Assembly: GCA_021827995.1 (NCBI GenBank)
Contig: JAKATK010000009.1
Location: forward strand, 1 to 58,152
Direction of reading: 5' to 3'
Length of the DNA stretch: 58,152 nt
Origin: Microcaldota archaeon
GTDB lineage: Archaea; Micrarchaeota; Micrarchaeia; Micrarchaeales; Micrarchaeaceae
Under the pieces are notes generated by a model. The model was not told where the DNA came from. It searched no databases and saw only the letters and a list, made by a program, of their open reading frames with translations. A program made the position numbers and the translations under genes. Below are positions 32,756 through 41,493 of this stretch, in pieces (within the stretch, counting starts at the first letter, position 1; the number at the start of each line of letters is the position of its first letter).

Positions 32756-33787
32756 TCAAGCACCAGTCGCTTCGTGCACCAGCCTGACCAGCCTGATGGC
32801 ACTGCCGACCGGCGTGGCCGGTAGCATCCCATGGCCCAGGTTGAAGATGTGGCCGGGCCTGCCGGCGACGCTGTTCAGTATCTTCATCGAGCGTTTCCTG
32901 ATTGTGCCGAAGTCGCACAGCATAAGCGTCGGGTCTAGATTGCCCTGTATCGACGTGCAGCCTATGCGCGACCAGGCTTCTGCGATGTCCATACGCCAGT
33001 CCACGCTTATCACGTCCGCGCCGACCTCGCCGAGAAGGTCCAGCATGCCGGATGTGCCTGTGCTGAAATATATCGTGGGCGCGCCCGACCTGTGCAGCTC
33101 CTTGAAGAGACGCCCCAGGTACGGCATGACATACTCCTCGTAGTCTTCGGGACCTAGGGCGCCGGCCCAGCTGTCAAATATTTGTATGGCATCGGCACCG
33201 CTCGCAACCTGGGCCATGGCATATGACGATACAAGACGCGTCAGCGCTGTCATGAGCCCGGCCCAGAGCTCGGTCTCTGAGTGCATGAACCTTTTGAGCG
33301 TTAGAAGGTCGCGTGTAAGCGTGCCCTCGACTATGTAGCTGGCAAGGGTGAAGGGCGCACCGGAAAAGCCTATCATGGCGGCTGCGTCGCCTAGGGATTT
33401 CTTGGAAAGCCTTATCGATTCCATCACGTAACCGGTGTCATCACTTGGGTCTATGCTCCGCAGGGCCTCGAGGCCAGCCGCATCACGCAGTGGGTTCTTT
33501 ACCACTGGTCCGCCGGCGCCTATGGAGAATGAGAAGCCCATGGCCTCTAGCGGAGTCATTATGTCGGCGAATAGTATGGCGGCGTCGACACCGAGAAGCC
33601 TGACCGGCAGAGTGGTTATCGTAGAGCTTATGCGCGGGTCCTTGTACATGTCCACCATGCTGCGCCCCTTCCTCATCGCCCTGTACTGCGGCAGATACCT
33701 GCCGGCCTGCCTCATGAACCATACCGGTGTGTGCTCCGCTTCCTTGCCTGCGCATGCGCGCAGGAATGCGTCTTTCTTCTTGACCAT
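32756..33787 (-). CDS. hemE: Uroporphyrinogen decarboxylase
   Basis: HemE removes four carboxyl groups to give coproporphyrinogen III. The product of about 343 residues contains the hallmark TPVWFMRQAGRYLPQYR near the N-terminus, then a FADIMTPLEAMGF block, GFSGAPFTLASYIVEG, a QIFDSWAGALGPEDY segment and a late FNLGHGMLPATPV. ATG 33787 gives the normal start; an upstream GTG 33949 would add 54 residues unlike the family. It is the first gene of the heme cluster, with a leader of about 150 nt below a TATA region and a palindromic operator. Confidence 0.96.
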   Translation of the reverse strand: MVKKKDAFLRACAGKEAEHTPVWFMRQAGRYLPQYRAMRKGRSMVDMYKDPRISSTITTLPVRLLGVDAAILFADIMTPLEAMGFSFSIGAGGPVVKNPLRDAAGLEALRSIDPSDDTGYVMESIRLSKKSLGDAAAMIGFSGAPFTLASYIVEGTLTRDLLTLKRFMHSETELWAGLMTALTRLVSSYAMAQVASGADAIQIFDSWAGALGPEDYEEYVMPYLGRLFKELHRSGAPTIYFSTGTSGMLDLLGEVGADVISVDWRMDIAEAWSRIGCTSIQGNLDPTLMLCDFGTIRKRSMKILNSVAGRPGHIFNLGHGMLPATPVGSAIRLVRLVHEATGA

Positions 33788-33963
33788 GCGACCAGAGTGT
33801 GTATTTGGGCACGGCCATTTCCGGGACGACACCGGCAAGAGGTTGGCATGGCCAATGCACTCACCACTGTGCAGCGGCCCATATTTAGGGGGAAGCGTAT
33901 CAAAGTTGATAGTGGACTCTGGCTCTTTGCAGGCGGACGCGGCCGGCACGTTTTTTAATTTAA

Positions 33964-34011
33964 CTATAATAGTTTATAGCGCGCAGAGCCGATGAAACTA
34001 GTTTCATCGGC
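33964..34011. promoter_or_regulatory. Bidirectional promoter and operator copy 2 upstream of hemE
   Basis: CTATAA/TTATAG (33964-33979) is an inverted TATA-like pair that can serve hemE leftward and the 34031 gene rightward. A perfect 24-bp palindrome (33988-34011) with core TGAAACTAGTTTCA follows. It would cover the rightward transcription start and lie just upstream of the leftward TATA box. Confidence 0.65.
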
Positions 34012-34030
34012 CTGACGATAGGGCCATGAT

Positions 34031-34693
34031 ATGAGGATAGCTAAGCTGACGACGACTACGCGCTTTGCGCTAATTGGCGGAGCTTTCATACTGGCAGGAG
34101 GCATACTGAGCCTTCTCGGCCTTCCATCTGCACTGGACATAGCAGGCGGGTACCTAAAGGTAATCTCGCTTGGCGGCATGAGCTACTACAGCGGCATCGT
34201 TGGCGTGATCAGCGGCGCGGCACTCCTACTGGCATCGCTCGCAATAGACATGCGCAGCCTTAACAGGATACAGACGATGGCGATTATAATACTCACGTTC
34301 TCGATAACGAGCCTTATAGACGGGGGCGGCTTCCTCATAGGCTTCGCGCTCTCGTTCGCAGGCGCGCTCGACGCCGGGTTCGCCTATTACCTGGTGGCCA
34401 GGGGAGCGCTGCGCGGCACGCAGAGACAGGGCATCACTACCAAGCAGGCGAGCACGGTGGTTGTGCGACCAGCGATTCCGAAGGCGCCCGCATCGCTCGG
34501 CGCCGATGAGCGCAAGCTGTTCGATCTGGTGGCGCAGGCCGGCGGCTCCATCTTCCAGGCGGAACTGGTCGAAAAGAGCGGCTTCTCTAAAGTCAAGGTG
34601 AGCAGGGTGCTCGACAGGCTGGAGGGGCAGGGCCTGGCGGAGAGGCGCAGGCGCGGCATGACCAATATGATACTACTGAAGAACGTCCAGTGA
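34031..34693 (+). CDS. Membrane-bound winged-helix regulator
   Basis: The 220-residue protein has four membrane helices in residues 10-130, then a linker, and a C-terminal winged-helix domain (FDLVAQAGGSIFQAELVEKSGFSKVKVSRVLDRLEGQGLAERRRRG) of the kind found in archaeal membrane-tethered regulators. The membrane half resembles the protein at 13634-14125. It is divergent from hemE and shares the promoter region with the 24-bp palindrome. It may sense a membrane or respiratory signal and act on the heme cluster. The target is unknown. Confidence 0.7.
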   Translation: MRIAKLTTTTRFALIGGAFILAGGILSLLGLPSALDIAGGYLKVISLGGMSYYSGIVGVISGAALLLASLAIDMRSLNRIQTMAIIILTFSITSLIDGGGFLIGFALSFAGALDAGFAYYLVARGALRGTQRQGITTKQASTVVVRPAIPKAPASLGADERKLFDLVAQAGGSIFQAELVEKSGFSKVKVSRVLDRLEGQGLAERRRRGMTNMILLKNVQ

Positions 34694-34730
34694 ATCGTGG
34701 TAGCGCGGCGCGCGCTACGTGCTATGCGCG

Positions 34731-35276
34731 CTACGCCATCAGCCTGCGCAGCAGCCCGGACTCGTCTTCGCTGAACAGCCCCTCGCTAACGCCCCTGCTC
34801 TCCATAACGAACGCGATCGTCTCTAACCTATCACTGTTGAGCGACCCGCTGAGAAGCGCGTACGCGTCAGCGCCCGCGGGCTTCCCCTCGATTTCAGACA
34901 GCCAGTCCTCGAGCACCCGAGCGCGCCCCATAAGGAGCGAGATGTACGAAACCGCGAGAGAAAGCTTCTTGACGGCCTCGATGCGCGCTACCGTATCGGC
35001 GTCTACGGCACCGGCACGCTCTGCCGCGCCGGCATACTCGGACTGGGCCCTGAGCATCTCGGGCGCCTCTGCTGAAAGCTTGTTCAGAAGGAGCAGGTCC
35101 CTCTTTAGCTCCTCGTCCGGCGCCTCGGTGTTGACCCAATTCGCGTTCAGCTTTATCCTGCCGGCTTCGAGTTCCCTGTGCAGCACCCTGATCGCCTCGC
35201 TCACGAGCGCCTCCTTCATCTTTATGAGCAGCTCTTGGCAGGTGAGCCATGCGGGCAACTTGTCCACATCTGACAT
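34731..35276 (-). CDS. Hypothetical helical protein
   Basis: The soluble protein of about 181 residues is almost all helical, with charged heptad-like stretches (ELLIKMKEALVSEAIRVLHREL; EELKRDLLLLNKL). I recognise no domain. ATG 35276 (MSDVDKL) is preferred; ATG 35318 would add 14 residues. It shares a short AT-rich divergent promoter region, with the palindrome AAAAGCTTTT at 35323-35332, with the GNAT gene on the other strand. Confidence 0.55.
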   Translation of the reverse strand: MSDVDKLPAWLTCQELLIKMKEALVSEAIRVLHRELEAGRIKLNANWVNTEAPDEELKRDLLLLNKLSAEAPEMLRAQSEYAGAAERAGAVDADTVARIEAVKKLSLAVSYISLLMGRARVLEDWLSEIEGKPAGADAYALLSGSLNSDRLETIAFVMESRGVSEGLFSEDESGLLRRLMA

Positions 35277-35356
35277 GCGATAACCCTGCGACGACGCGCG
35301 ATGCGATAGCAGTTCCATTGGTAAAAGCTTTTAATGTGAGCTTGGATAGTTAAGCG

Positions 35357-35950
35357 ATGATAGTAAGGTCCGGCAAGTCCGCGGTCTACCTCAGGCCGCT
35401 CGTGCTTGATGACGCTGATAGCATCGCGGAGAAGGCCAACGACTACGACGTGGCCTACAACATAGCGGAGCTGGGCGCCTTCCCGTACCCGTACACGCGG
35501 GAGGACGCGCTTGATTTCATAGACTTCAGCATGCGCACCAGGATGAACGGCAGCGAGTTCCACTTCGGCATAGTGCTCAAGGAGACGGACGAGCTCATAG
35601 GCGTCTGCGGGCTAAAGGACATCGACTACAAAAACAGGAAGTGCGACATTGGCTACTGGCTGGCAAAGAGGTTCTGGGGCGAGGGGCATGGCAGGGAAGC
35701 TGTGTCGCTGCTCCTCTATGTCGCGATGAAGGAGCTCGGCATGAATCGCGTCTCTGCCACCGTGTTCCCGTTCAACAAGAGGTCGCTCGAACTGCTCGGC
35801 TCGCTCAAGTTCGTGACTGAGGGCACTTTGAGGCAGAACGTGTTCCACGTTGACAAGTTCGTGGACGAGATGATACTCAGCATACTGAGCGGCGAGTACG
35901 AGCCGCCAGATGACGTCGTGATGGAGGGCGACGGTGACCGGCCTGCTTGA
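35357..35950 (+). CDS. GNAT N-acetyltransferase, RimJ/RimL type
   Basis: The 197-residue protein has the GNAT fold pattern of the RimJ/RimL group: LRPLVLDDADSI at the start, IGVCGLKDIDYKNRKCDIGYWL, the acetyl-CoA loop RFWGEGHGREAVSLLL, and NRVSATVFPFNKRSLELLGSLKF. The substrate is unknown; ribosomal or other protein N-termini and small amines are usual for the group. It overlaps or abuts the aminopeptidase gene by a few bases, so the two are co-transcribed. Confidence 0.85.
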   Translation: MIVRSGKSAVYLRPLVLDDADSIAEKANDYDVAYNIAELGAFPYPYTREDALDFIDFSMRTRMNGSEFHFGIVLKETDELIGVCGLKDIDYKNRKCDIGYWLAKRFWGEGHGREAVSLLLYVAMKELGMNRVSATVFPFNKRSLELLGSLKFVTEGTLRQNVFHVDKFVDEMILSILSGEYEPPDDVVMEGDGDRPA

Positions 35951-35961
35951 TTAGTGATTCG

Positions 35962-38505
35962 ATGGCGGAGGGACGTGAAACTCTTGGGGACAACGTGGTC
36001 CCTAGCAATTACTCGATAACGATAGAGCCTGACATGCGCAGGTTCGAGTACAGCGGCAGCGAGGAGATTCTGGTCGAGATAAAAAGCGCGACCGACATGA
36101 TAATGCTGAACTCAAAGGAACTGGAGATAACCGACGCAACCGTCGCAGCTGCCGACGGAAGCGAATCGCGTGCGCGGATATCGCTGCTCGGCGACATGGA
36201 GCAGGTCGGCCTGAAGCTCGACAGACCGGTGCGGGGCAGCGCCACCATCAAGCTGAAGTTCTCCGGCAAGAACAATGACGGCATGTACGGCTTCTACAGG
36301 AGCGCGTACGTCAACGGCAGCAAGAAGGAGTACATGCTCACGACACAGTTCGAGCCTGTCGATGCAAGGGCCGCGTTCCCATGCTTCGACGAGCCTGCCT
36401 TCAAGGCCACCTTCAACCTCAAGCTCGTGATAGACAGGGACCTGGACGCGATATCCAACACTGAAATAGCCGGCCAGAGCATAGTTGGCGGCAAGAAGGT
36501 CGTGACGTTCCAGACCACACCAAGGATGTCGTGCTACCTGCTGTACATCGGCGTGGGCAGGTTCGAGTACACGACCGGTCGGCTACGCAGCCTGAAGATA
36601 CGCGTGGTAACCACGCCAGGCAAGCGCAGCATGGCCAGGCTGCCGCTTGAATACGCTAGACACTTCGTGGCCTTCTACGAGAGGTACTTCGGCGTCAGGT
36701 ACCCGCTCGGCAAGCTCGACCTGATAGCCGTGCCGGACTTCGCCGTCGGGGCCATGGAGAACTGGGGCGCCATCACTTTCAGGGAGGTAACGCTCCTTGC
36801 TGATGAGAACACGCCGACGGCGACGAAGCAGCACGTAGCTGAGGTCGTGGCCCACGAGCTGGCGCACCAGTGGTTCGGCGACCTCGTGACCATGGGGTGG
36901 TGGGACGACCTGTGGCTCAACGAGAGCTTCGCGACGTTCATGAGCTACAAGGCGATGAGCGCGGTCTTCCCGCAGTGGCGCATGGACAGCCAGTTCTTCG
37001 TCAATGTGGTCAGCAAGGCGATGGGTGCCGATGCGCTGAGGGCTACGCACCCGATAAGCGCGGAAATTAGGAGCACCCATGACATCGACAGCATATTCGA
37101 CGAGATAAGCTACGAGAAGGGCTGCAGCGTGCTGCGCATGCTGGAGGACTACGCTGGCAAGGAGGCCTTCAGGAAGGGCCTGGGCCGGTACCTTAAGGCG
37201 CATGCGTATGCGAACGCGACGAAGGAGGACCTGTGGGGCGCTATCGATGCGGCCGCCGGTTCGTCCGGGAAGAGGGTGCGTGTGCAGGAGGTGGCGAGGC
37301 GCTGGATAGAGACCGAGGGCTACCCGCTCATCAGGTACGACGCCGGCGCGCGCCGGGCGAAGCTGTCGCAGGAGAGGTTCACCTACCTGGGCGGCGGCAG
37401 CGGCCTTTGGCCCATACCGTTGCACGCTAAACTTGGCGGCGGCAGGGAGATTTCCACACTGGTCGATACCAGGACTGGCAGCATGCCGGCAAGCGGCGCG
37501 GGCTGGACGAAGCTCAATGCCGGGCAGGCCGGCTTCTACAGGGTTGCCTACGATGCAGACACTCTCGACAGCCTGGGCGACGCCATAAAGTCTGGCGGCA
37601 TTAGCGGCGCCGATGCGTGGGGCATAGAGGACGATCTATTCGCAAGGGCGAGGGGCGGAGAGGTCAAGGCAGACGCTTACTTGGGCTTCATCGAAGACTT
37701 CTGCATGGACACAACTGGCGATTACCCAGTGAACGCTAGCATATCGGGCCACCTTGGCAGGCTCCGCCTCGCGCTCTACGGCACCAGGCTGCAGGGCGCT
37801 GTAGACGCTGTCGCGCTCAGATACAACGGTGCCATGCTCAAGGAGCTTGGCTGGCGGACCAATCCTAAAGAAACGAACACGACAACGCTGCTGAGGACCT
37901 CTGCGGTTATAGGGTTGGGACTTAGCGGAGACAAGGCAACAATAGCCAGGGCGATGGAGCTTTTCGAGAGTTCCGTTAGGAGCGGAAAAGCCATAGAACC
38001 GAACATGAGGGGCGCGGTGTACGCGATTGCGGCTTGGAACGGCGGCGCCGGAGCCTACGGCGCTCTAGCCAGAATCTATGCAGGGGAGAACAGGCCTGAC
38101 TGGCGCCGCAAGCTTCTCGAGTCGATGGGCATGGCCGGCAGTGCAAAGGTGCTGGACCGTGCGCTCAGCTTCTCGCTGTCTGGCGGTGTGAAGTTACAGG
38201 ACGCTTTTGTCATACCGAACGCCGCATCGTTCAACCCGGTTGGGAAGAACATCGTCTGGGGATGGACAAGGGCGAACTGGGGGAGGCTGCGCTCCACGTT
38301 CGGAGCCGGCACGCACATGCTGGGCAGGTTCGTAGAGAACATCGGCAACGCAGACTCGGCTGCGACGCTTGCTGATTTCGAGCGTTTCTTCGCGATCAAG
38401 AGGAACGCGAGAGGCGACATCACCAGGTCGATAAGGAAGACAGCGGAGCGCATGCGCGTCAACATAAGGTTCCTCCAGACCAACCGCGTGTCTTCGGCGC
38501 ATTGA
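35962..38505 (+). CDS. M1-family aminopeptidase (tricorn-interacting-factor-like)
   Basis: This zinc aminopeptidase of about 847 residues has the M1 hallmarks: FDEPAFKATF, GAMENWGAITF (exopeptidase motif), HELAHQWFGDLV with the zinc-binding HEXXH, and the second glutamate in WLNESFATF. The transition-state tyrosine is in SYEKGCSVL. It is cytosolic and trims peptides from the proteasome, as F2/F3 factors do. ATG 35962 is chosen; a TTG at 35947 overlapping the GNAT stop is possible. An alpha/beta hydrolase gene begins immediately after the stop. Confidence 0.95.
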   Translation: MAEGRETLGDNVVPSNYSITIEPDMRRFEYSGSEEILVEIKSATDMIMLNSKELEITDATVAAADGSESRARISLLGDMEQVGLKLDRPVRGSATIKLKFSGKNNDGMYGFYRSAYVNGSKKEYMLTTQFEPVDARAAFPCFDEPAFKATFNLKLVIDRDLDAISNTEIAGQSIVGGKKVVTFQTTPRMSCYLLYIGVGRFEYTTGRLRSLKIRVVTTPGKRSMARLPLEYARHFVAFYERYFGVRYPLGKLDLIAVPDFAVGAMENWGAITFREVTLLADENTPTATKQHVAEVVAHELAHQWFGDLVTMGWWDDLWLNESFATFMSYKAMSAVFPQWRMDSQFFVNVVSKAMGADALRATHPISAEIRSTHDIDSIFDEISYEKGCSVLRMLEDYAGKEAFRKGLGRYLKAHAYANATKEDLWGAIDAAAGSSGKRVRVQEVARRWIETEGYPLIRYDAGARRAKLSQERFTYLGGGSGLWPIPLHAKLGGGREISTLVDTRTGSMPASGAGWTKLNAGQAGFYRVAYDADTLDSLGDAIKSGGISGADAWGIEDDLFARARGGEVKADAYLGFIEDFCMDTTGDYPVNASISGHLGRLRLALYGTRLQGAVDAVALRYNGAMLKELGWRTNPKETNTTTLLRTSAVIGLGLSGDKATIARAMELFESSVRSGKAIEPNMRGAVYAIAAWNGGAGAYGALARIYAGENRPDWRRKLLESMGMAGSAKVLDRALSFSLSGGVKLQDAFVIPNAASFNPVGKNIVWGWTRANWGRLRSTFGAGTHMLGRFVENIGNADSAATLADFERFFAIKRNARGDITRSIRKTAERMRVNIRFLQTNRVSSAH

Positions 38506-39126
38506 ATGCATGTGACTGAGTCTTTCGGAGATTACTCCGGGAACAAGTTCCGGTACCTGAAGGTGCGGGGCAGCACCGGCAGCGGAGCTGTGCTCATGCA
38601 CGGTTACAGCTTCAGCGCGGACACGTGGGTCGAGGCCGGCACGGTGGCCGCGATTGCAGGCATAGGCTACTCGGTGGCATCGATAGACCTGCCGGGGTAT
38701 CCGAACAGCAGGAGCAGGTTCCACCTGAAGTTCAGCGACTACATAGACTTCGTCGGAGCCGCGACCGAAGTGGCGATGAGCGAGGCAGGGCGGCCAGCGC
38801 TGCTTGGAGCATCGGCGAGCGGACACCTGGCCATGGCGTACGCGGCCGCGAGGCCAGATAGCATCGGCGCGCTAATAGTGGTTGGGCCTGTCGGCATTGA
38901 CGACGTCGAGCTAGAGCGCATAGGCGTACCTACACTGGCGGTGTGGGGTTCCGAGGACGAGGTATCCGACCCAGATAAGGGTCGGACCGCCATAACTGGG
39001 CGCGTGCGTTCAGCAGACGAGGTTGTGATAGAGGGCGCCGGTCATGCGTGCTATCTGGACAAACCGGAAGCATTCAACAACGCAGTGGTAGGATTTCTGC
39101 TAGGCCTGGGCGCGGCACGGCCATAG
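38506..39126 (+). CDS. Alpha/beta hydrolase
   Basis: The 206-residue protein has a short core alpha/beta-hydrolase fold with LMHGYSFSADTW (oxyanion loop), nucleophile serine in GASASGHLA, acid in WGSEDEVSD and catalytic histidine in EGAGHACYLDKP. There is little or no lid domain. Esterase or peptidase activity is possible. It starts directly after the aminopeptidase stop, so it belongs to the same transcription unit (GNAT, M1, hydrolase). Confidence 0.88.
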   Translation: MHVTESFGDYSGNKFRYLKVRGSTGSGAVLMHGYSFSADTWVEAGTVAAIAGIGYSVASIDLPGYPNSRSRFHLKFSDYIDFVGAATEVAMSEAGRPALLGASASGHLAMAYAAARPDSIGALIVVGPVGIDDVELERIGVPTLAVWGSEDEVSDPDKGRTAITGRVRSADEVVIEGAGHACYLDKPEAFNNAVVGFLLGLGAARP

Positions 39127-39174
39127 ACGCTGTATTTAATTTTGTTGCGGGAAAACTGTTATGGTGGTTATTGC

Positions 39175-40689
39175 ATGGGTCTATCCATAAGCCTAGGCGA
39201 TTTCTTCAAGGATGTGTACGAGATCGGTAGCGATGGGGTGCCGCGCTTCAAGCTGTTCTCTGGCGGCAAGTGGATCATACCTGAAGAGTGTGGCCTGATA
39301 GATGTCAAGAGCCCGATAGACGGATCTGTTATCGCGAGGGTACCTAGCGCGGGCGAGGCCATGGCAAAATCCGTAGTTAAGGACGCTTACAAGAACAGGA
39401 AGGCGATAAGGAGCCTGCCGGCGATAGAGCGGCTGAACATAATGACCAAGGCCGCCGCGCTCTTGGATGAGCACATGGAGGAGATGGTCAACGCGATAGT
39501 GGTAAACAACGGCAAGACGAAGGCAGATGCTGCATCCGAGGTACGCGCTACACGCAACAGGCTGCTGCTCACATTCGAAGAAGCTAGGAAGATATATGGC
39601 GATTACCTGCCGGGTGACTGGGCAGAGGAGAATATTGGCAAGTATGCCATGGTTATACGGGAACCTGTCGGCGTGGTGCTCGCGATATCGCCTTTCAATT
39701 ATCCCCTGTTCATAACCTACACGAAGATAATACCTGCGCTTCTCGCCGGCAATTCGGTCATAACGAAACCGGCGAGCGCAGACCCGATACCGCCAATACT
39801 CATGGCAAGGGTACTGGAGGGCGCGGGCCTGCCTGCTGGTGCGCTCAACCTTATAACAGGGTCTGGTCCTATAGGCAGCTACATCGCATCTGACGAACTC
39901 GTGGACATGGTGACGTTCACTGGCAGCACCGAGGTGGGCAAGGGTCTAACCAAGATTTCAGGCATAAAGAAGATACACCTGGAACTCGGGGGTAAGGGCT
40001 GCGCCATAGTGCTGGATGACGCTGAGCTAGCGGACTCGGCCAAGAAGGTGCTGTCTGGATCGCTCAGGAACGCGGGCCAGAGGTGCGACGCGATAAGCAG
40101 GGTTTTCGTCCAGAAAGGCGCCGCAAAGGAGTTCGAGCGCCTGCTAGCAGACGGCATTAGGGAATGGAGCGTCGGCGACCCGAGGGAGGCCGGCGTAAAG
40201 ATAGGACCGCTCATAGACGGCAGGGCGGTGGAACGGGTCGCCGCGCTGGTCGATGACGCGGTAAAGAAGGGCGCGAGGCTGGTGACAGGAGGCAAGTCAC
40301 GCGGGGACTACTTCGAACCGACACTGCTGCTCGACGTGCCGCTGACAGCAAGGGTAATGTGGGAGGAGACGTTCGGGCCAGTGGTGCCGGTGCACGTCTT
40401 CGACAGCATAGAGGACGTGATTGGGCTAGCGAACAAGTCTGAGTACGGCCTGGACTCTGCGGTGTTCACCACGAACATAAACTCGGCGTGGAAGATAGCG
40501 AAGAGGCTCGAGGTCGGCGAGGTAACGATCAACAACGCGCCTGCGCACGGCGTGGGCTTCTTCCCCTTCGGCGGCATGAAGGAGAGCGGGCTCGGCAGGG
40601 AAGGCATAGGCTACAGCATAGACGAGTTCACGAACATGAAGACTATAGTGGTGGACACTAAGGCGGCGAGGACGTGGGGGCAGCCGTGA
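39175..40689 (+). CDS. Aldehyde dehydrogenase, probably non-phosphorylating GAPDH (GAPN)
   Basis: The 504-residue NAD(P)-dependent enzyme has AISPFNYPLF, KPASADPIPP, FTGSTEVGKGL, the general-base glutamate in HLELGGKG and the catalytic cysteine in NAGQRCDAISRVF, plus EETFGPVVPV. The QRCDAISR context and the length resemble archaeal GAPN, which oxidises glyceraldehyde-3-phosphate to 3-phosphoglycerate in the semi-phosphorylative or branched archaeal glycolysis. A succinate-semialdehyde or lactaldehyde dehydrogenase role remains possible. GGTGG upstream supports ATG 39175. Confidence 0.85.
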   Translation: MGLSISLGDFFKDVYEIGSDGVPRFKLFSGGKWIIPEECGLIDVKSPIDGSVIARVPSAGEAMAKSVVKDAYKNRKAIRSLPAIERLNIMTKAAALLDEHMEEMVNAIVVNNGKTKADAASEVRATRNRLLLTFEEARKIYGDYLPGDWAEENIGKYAMVIREPVGVVLAISPFNYPLFITYTKIIPALLAGNSVITKPASADPIPPILMARVLEGAGLPAGALNLITGSGPIGSYIASDELVDMVTFTGSTEVGKGLTKISGIKKIHLELGGKGCAIVLDDAELADSAKKVLSGSLRNAGQRCDAISRVFVQKGAAKEFERLLADGIREWSVGDPREAGVKIGPLIDGRAVERVAALVDDAVKKGARLVTGGKSRGDYFEPTLLLDVPLTARVMWEETFGPVVPVHVFDSIEDVIGLANKSEYGLDSAVFTTNINSAWKIAKRLEVGEVTINNAPAHGVGFFPFGGMKESGLGREGIGYSIDEFTNMKTIVVDTKAARTWGQP

Positions 40690-40792
40690 TGCGCGCGCAT
40701 GGCAGGCTTTATCCGGGTGCGCTTTTTGTGACTTACTAGTTCATTGCACGCGATTTCAACGCTTTGCAGCCCGTTATGCACGCGGTAGCTTC

Positions 40793-41060
40793 ATGGAATA
40801 CGCGCAGTTGCCAGTTCTGGGCGCGCTCGCCGGCCTGACGGCCTTCCTGGGCTTCCAGTCGGCGTCCATGATGGTCAGCCAGGAAAAGAATGCCCTCCAT
40901 AGACGTTCTGGCCATAGGCATCCTTGTCTTGTGTGCCCATGACTGCAGTTTTTATCGGAATTACGTTCGGCGTAGTGGGCGGTTCAACAGTATCATTGGG
41001 AGGGCGTAGACACCTGGCTGGTAGGCGCGAGCTTAACAGACTCGGCAGGGCGGCCTTCTG
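40793..41060 (+). pseudogene. Possible decayed membrane-protein gene
   Basis: A frame from ATG 40793 encodes MEYAQLPVLGALAGLTAFLGF, which looks like the first helix of a ZIP-type metal transporter. It then loses hydrophobic character and stops at about 40942. Another frame from 40939 offers a second hydrophobic stretch (AVFIGITFGVVGGSTVSLGG). A frameshifted remnant is possible, but the evidence is weak. Confidence 0.25.
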
Positions 41061-41133
41061 GGCCAAAGAAGCCGTGGTAATCGGCCGATGTGCACTTGCT
41101 CCCCAGCTATTGCGCCATGGAGAGCGATGGGTT

Positions 41134-41430
41134 CTATTTTATGCGCCTGCCCCACTTTGCCATGGCATCCATGACCTTAGCGAACTCGAGACCTGCTTGC
41201 GTCAGCGAATATTCGGTTTCAGGCACCCTGCCGCCGTTCGCCAGCCTAGTTATTACGCCATGGCTCTGAAGATGCCTGAGCGTCCTGGCCAGCGCAGCTG
41301 AGCTAATGCCGCAGTCCCTCTTTATCTGGTTGAACTTTGTGTGGCCGGAGAGTATGCACCTTATTATGCCCCACCTCTGCTTCGTACCCATTATGCTCAG
41401 GGCAACCAGGAGCGGATCATGCTCGGTCAT
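41134..41430 (-). CDS. HxlR-type winged-helix regulator
   Basis: The protein of about 98 residues is a compact HxlR/ArsR-like winged helix: GTKQRWGIIRCIL, HTKFNQIKRDCGISSAALARTLRHL as recognition helix, then SHGVITRLAN and a TEYSLTQAGLEFAKVMDAMAKW end. It is divergent from the DUF1059 gene and shares a symmetric promoter with it. The palindrome ACACATGTGT (41435-41444) touches its own start codon and may be its operator. ATG 41430 is preferred; a GTG lies two codons upstream. Confidence 0.8.
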   Translation of the reverse strand: MTEHDPLLVALSIMGTKQRWGIIRCILSGHTKFNQIKRDCGISSAALARTLRHLQSHGVITRLANGGRVPETEYSLTQAGLEFAKVMDAMAKWGRRIK

Positions 41431-41434
41431 GGTC

Positions 41435-41467
41435 ACACATGTGTTACTACGCCGCTTAAATATTTAA
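41435..41467. promoter_or_regulatory. Symmetric divergent promoter with palindrome
   Basis: TTAAATATTTAA (41456-41467) is a self-complementary TATA box about 31 bp from ATG 41430 leftward and 33 bp from ATG 41494 rightward, so it can drive both genes. ACACATGTGT (41435-41444) lies between it and the regulator start. Confidence 0.6.
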
Positions 41468-41493
41468 AAAGGCGTTGATACATGCGTGATTGT

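Noticed and set aside
36583-37425. Long open frame antisense to the M1 aminopeptidase (280 codons)
   Set aside because: It lies fully opposite a motif-complete enzyme, is Arg/His/Leu-rich as GC-rich shadow frames are, and has no family pattern.
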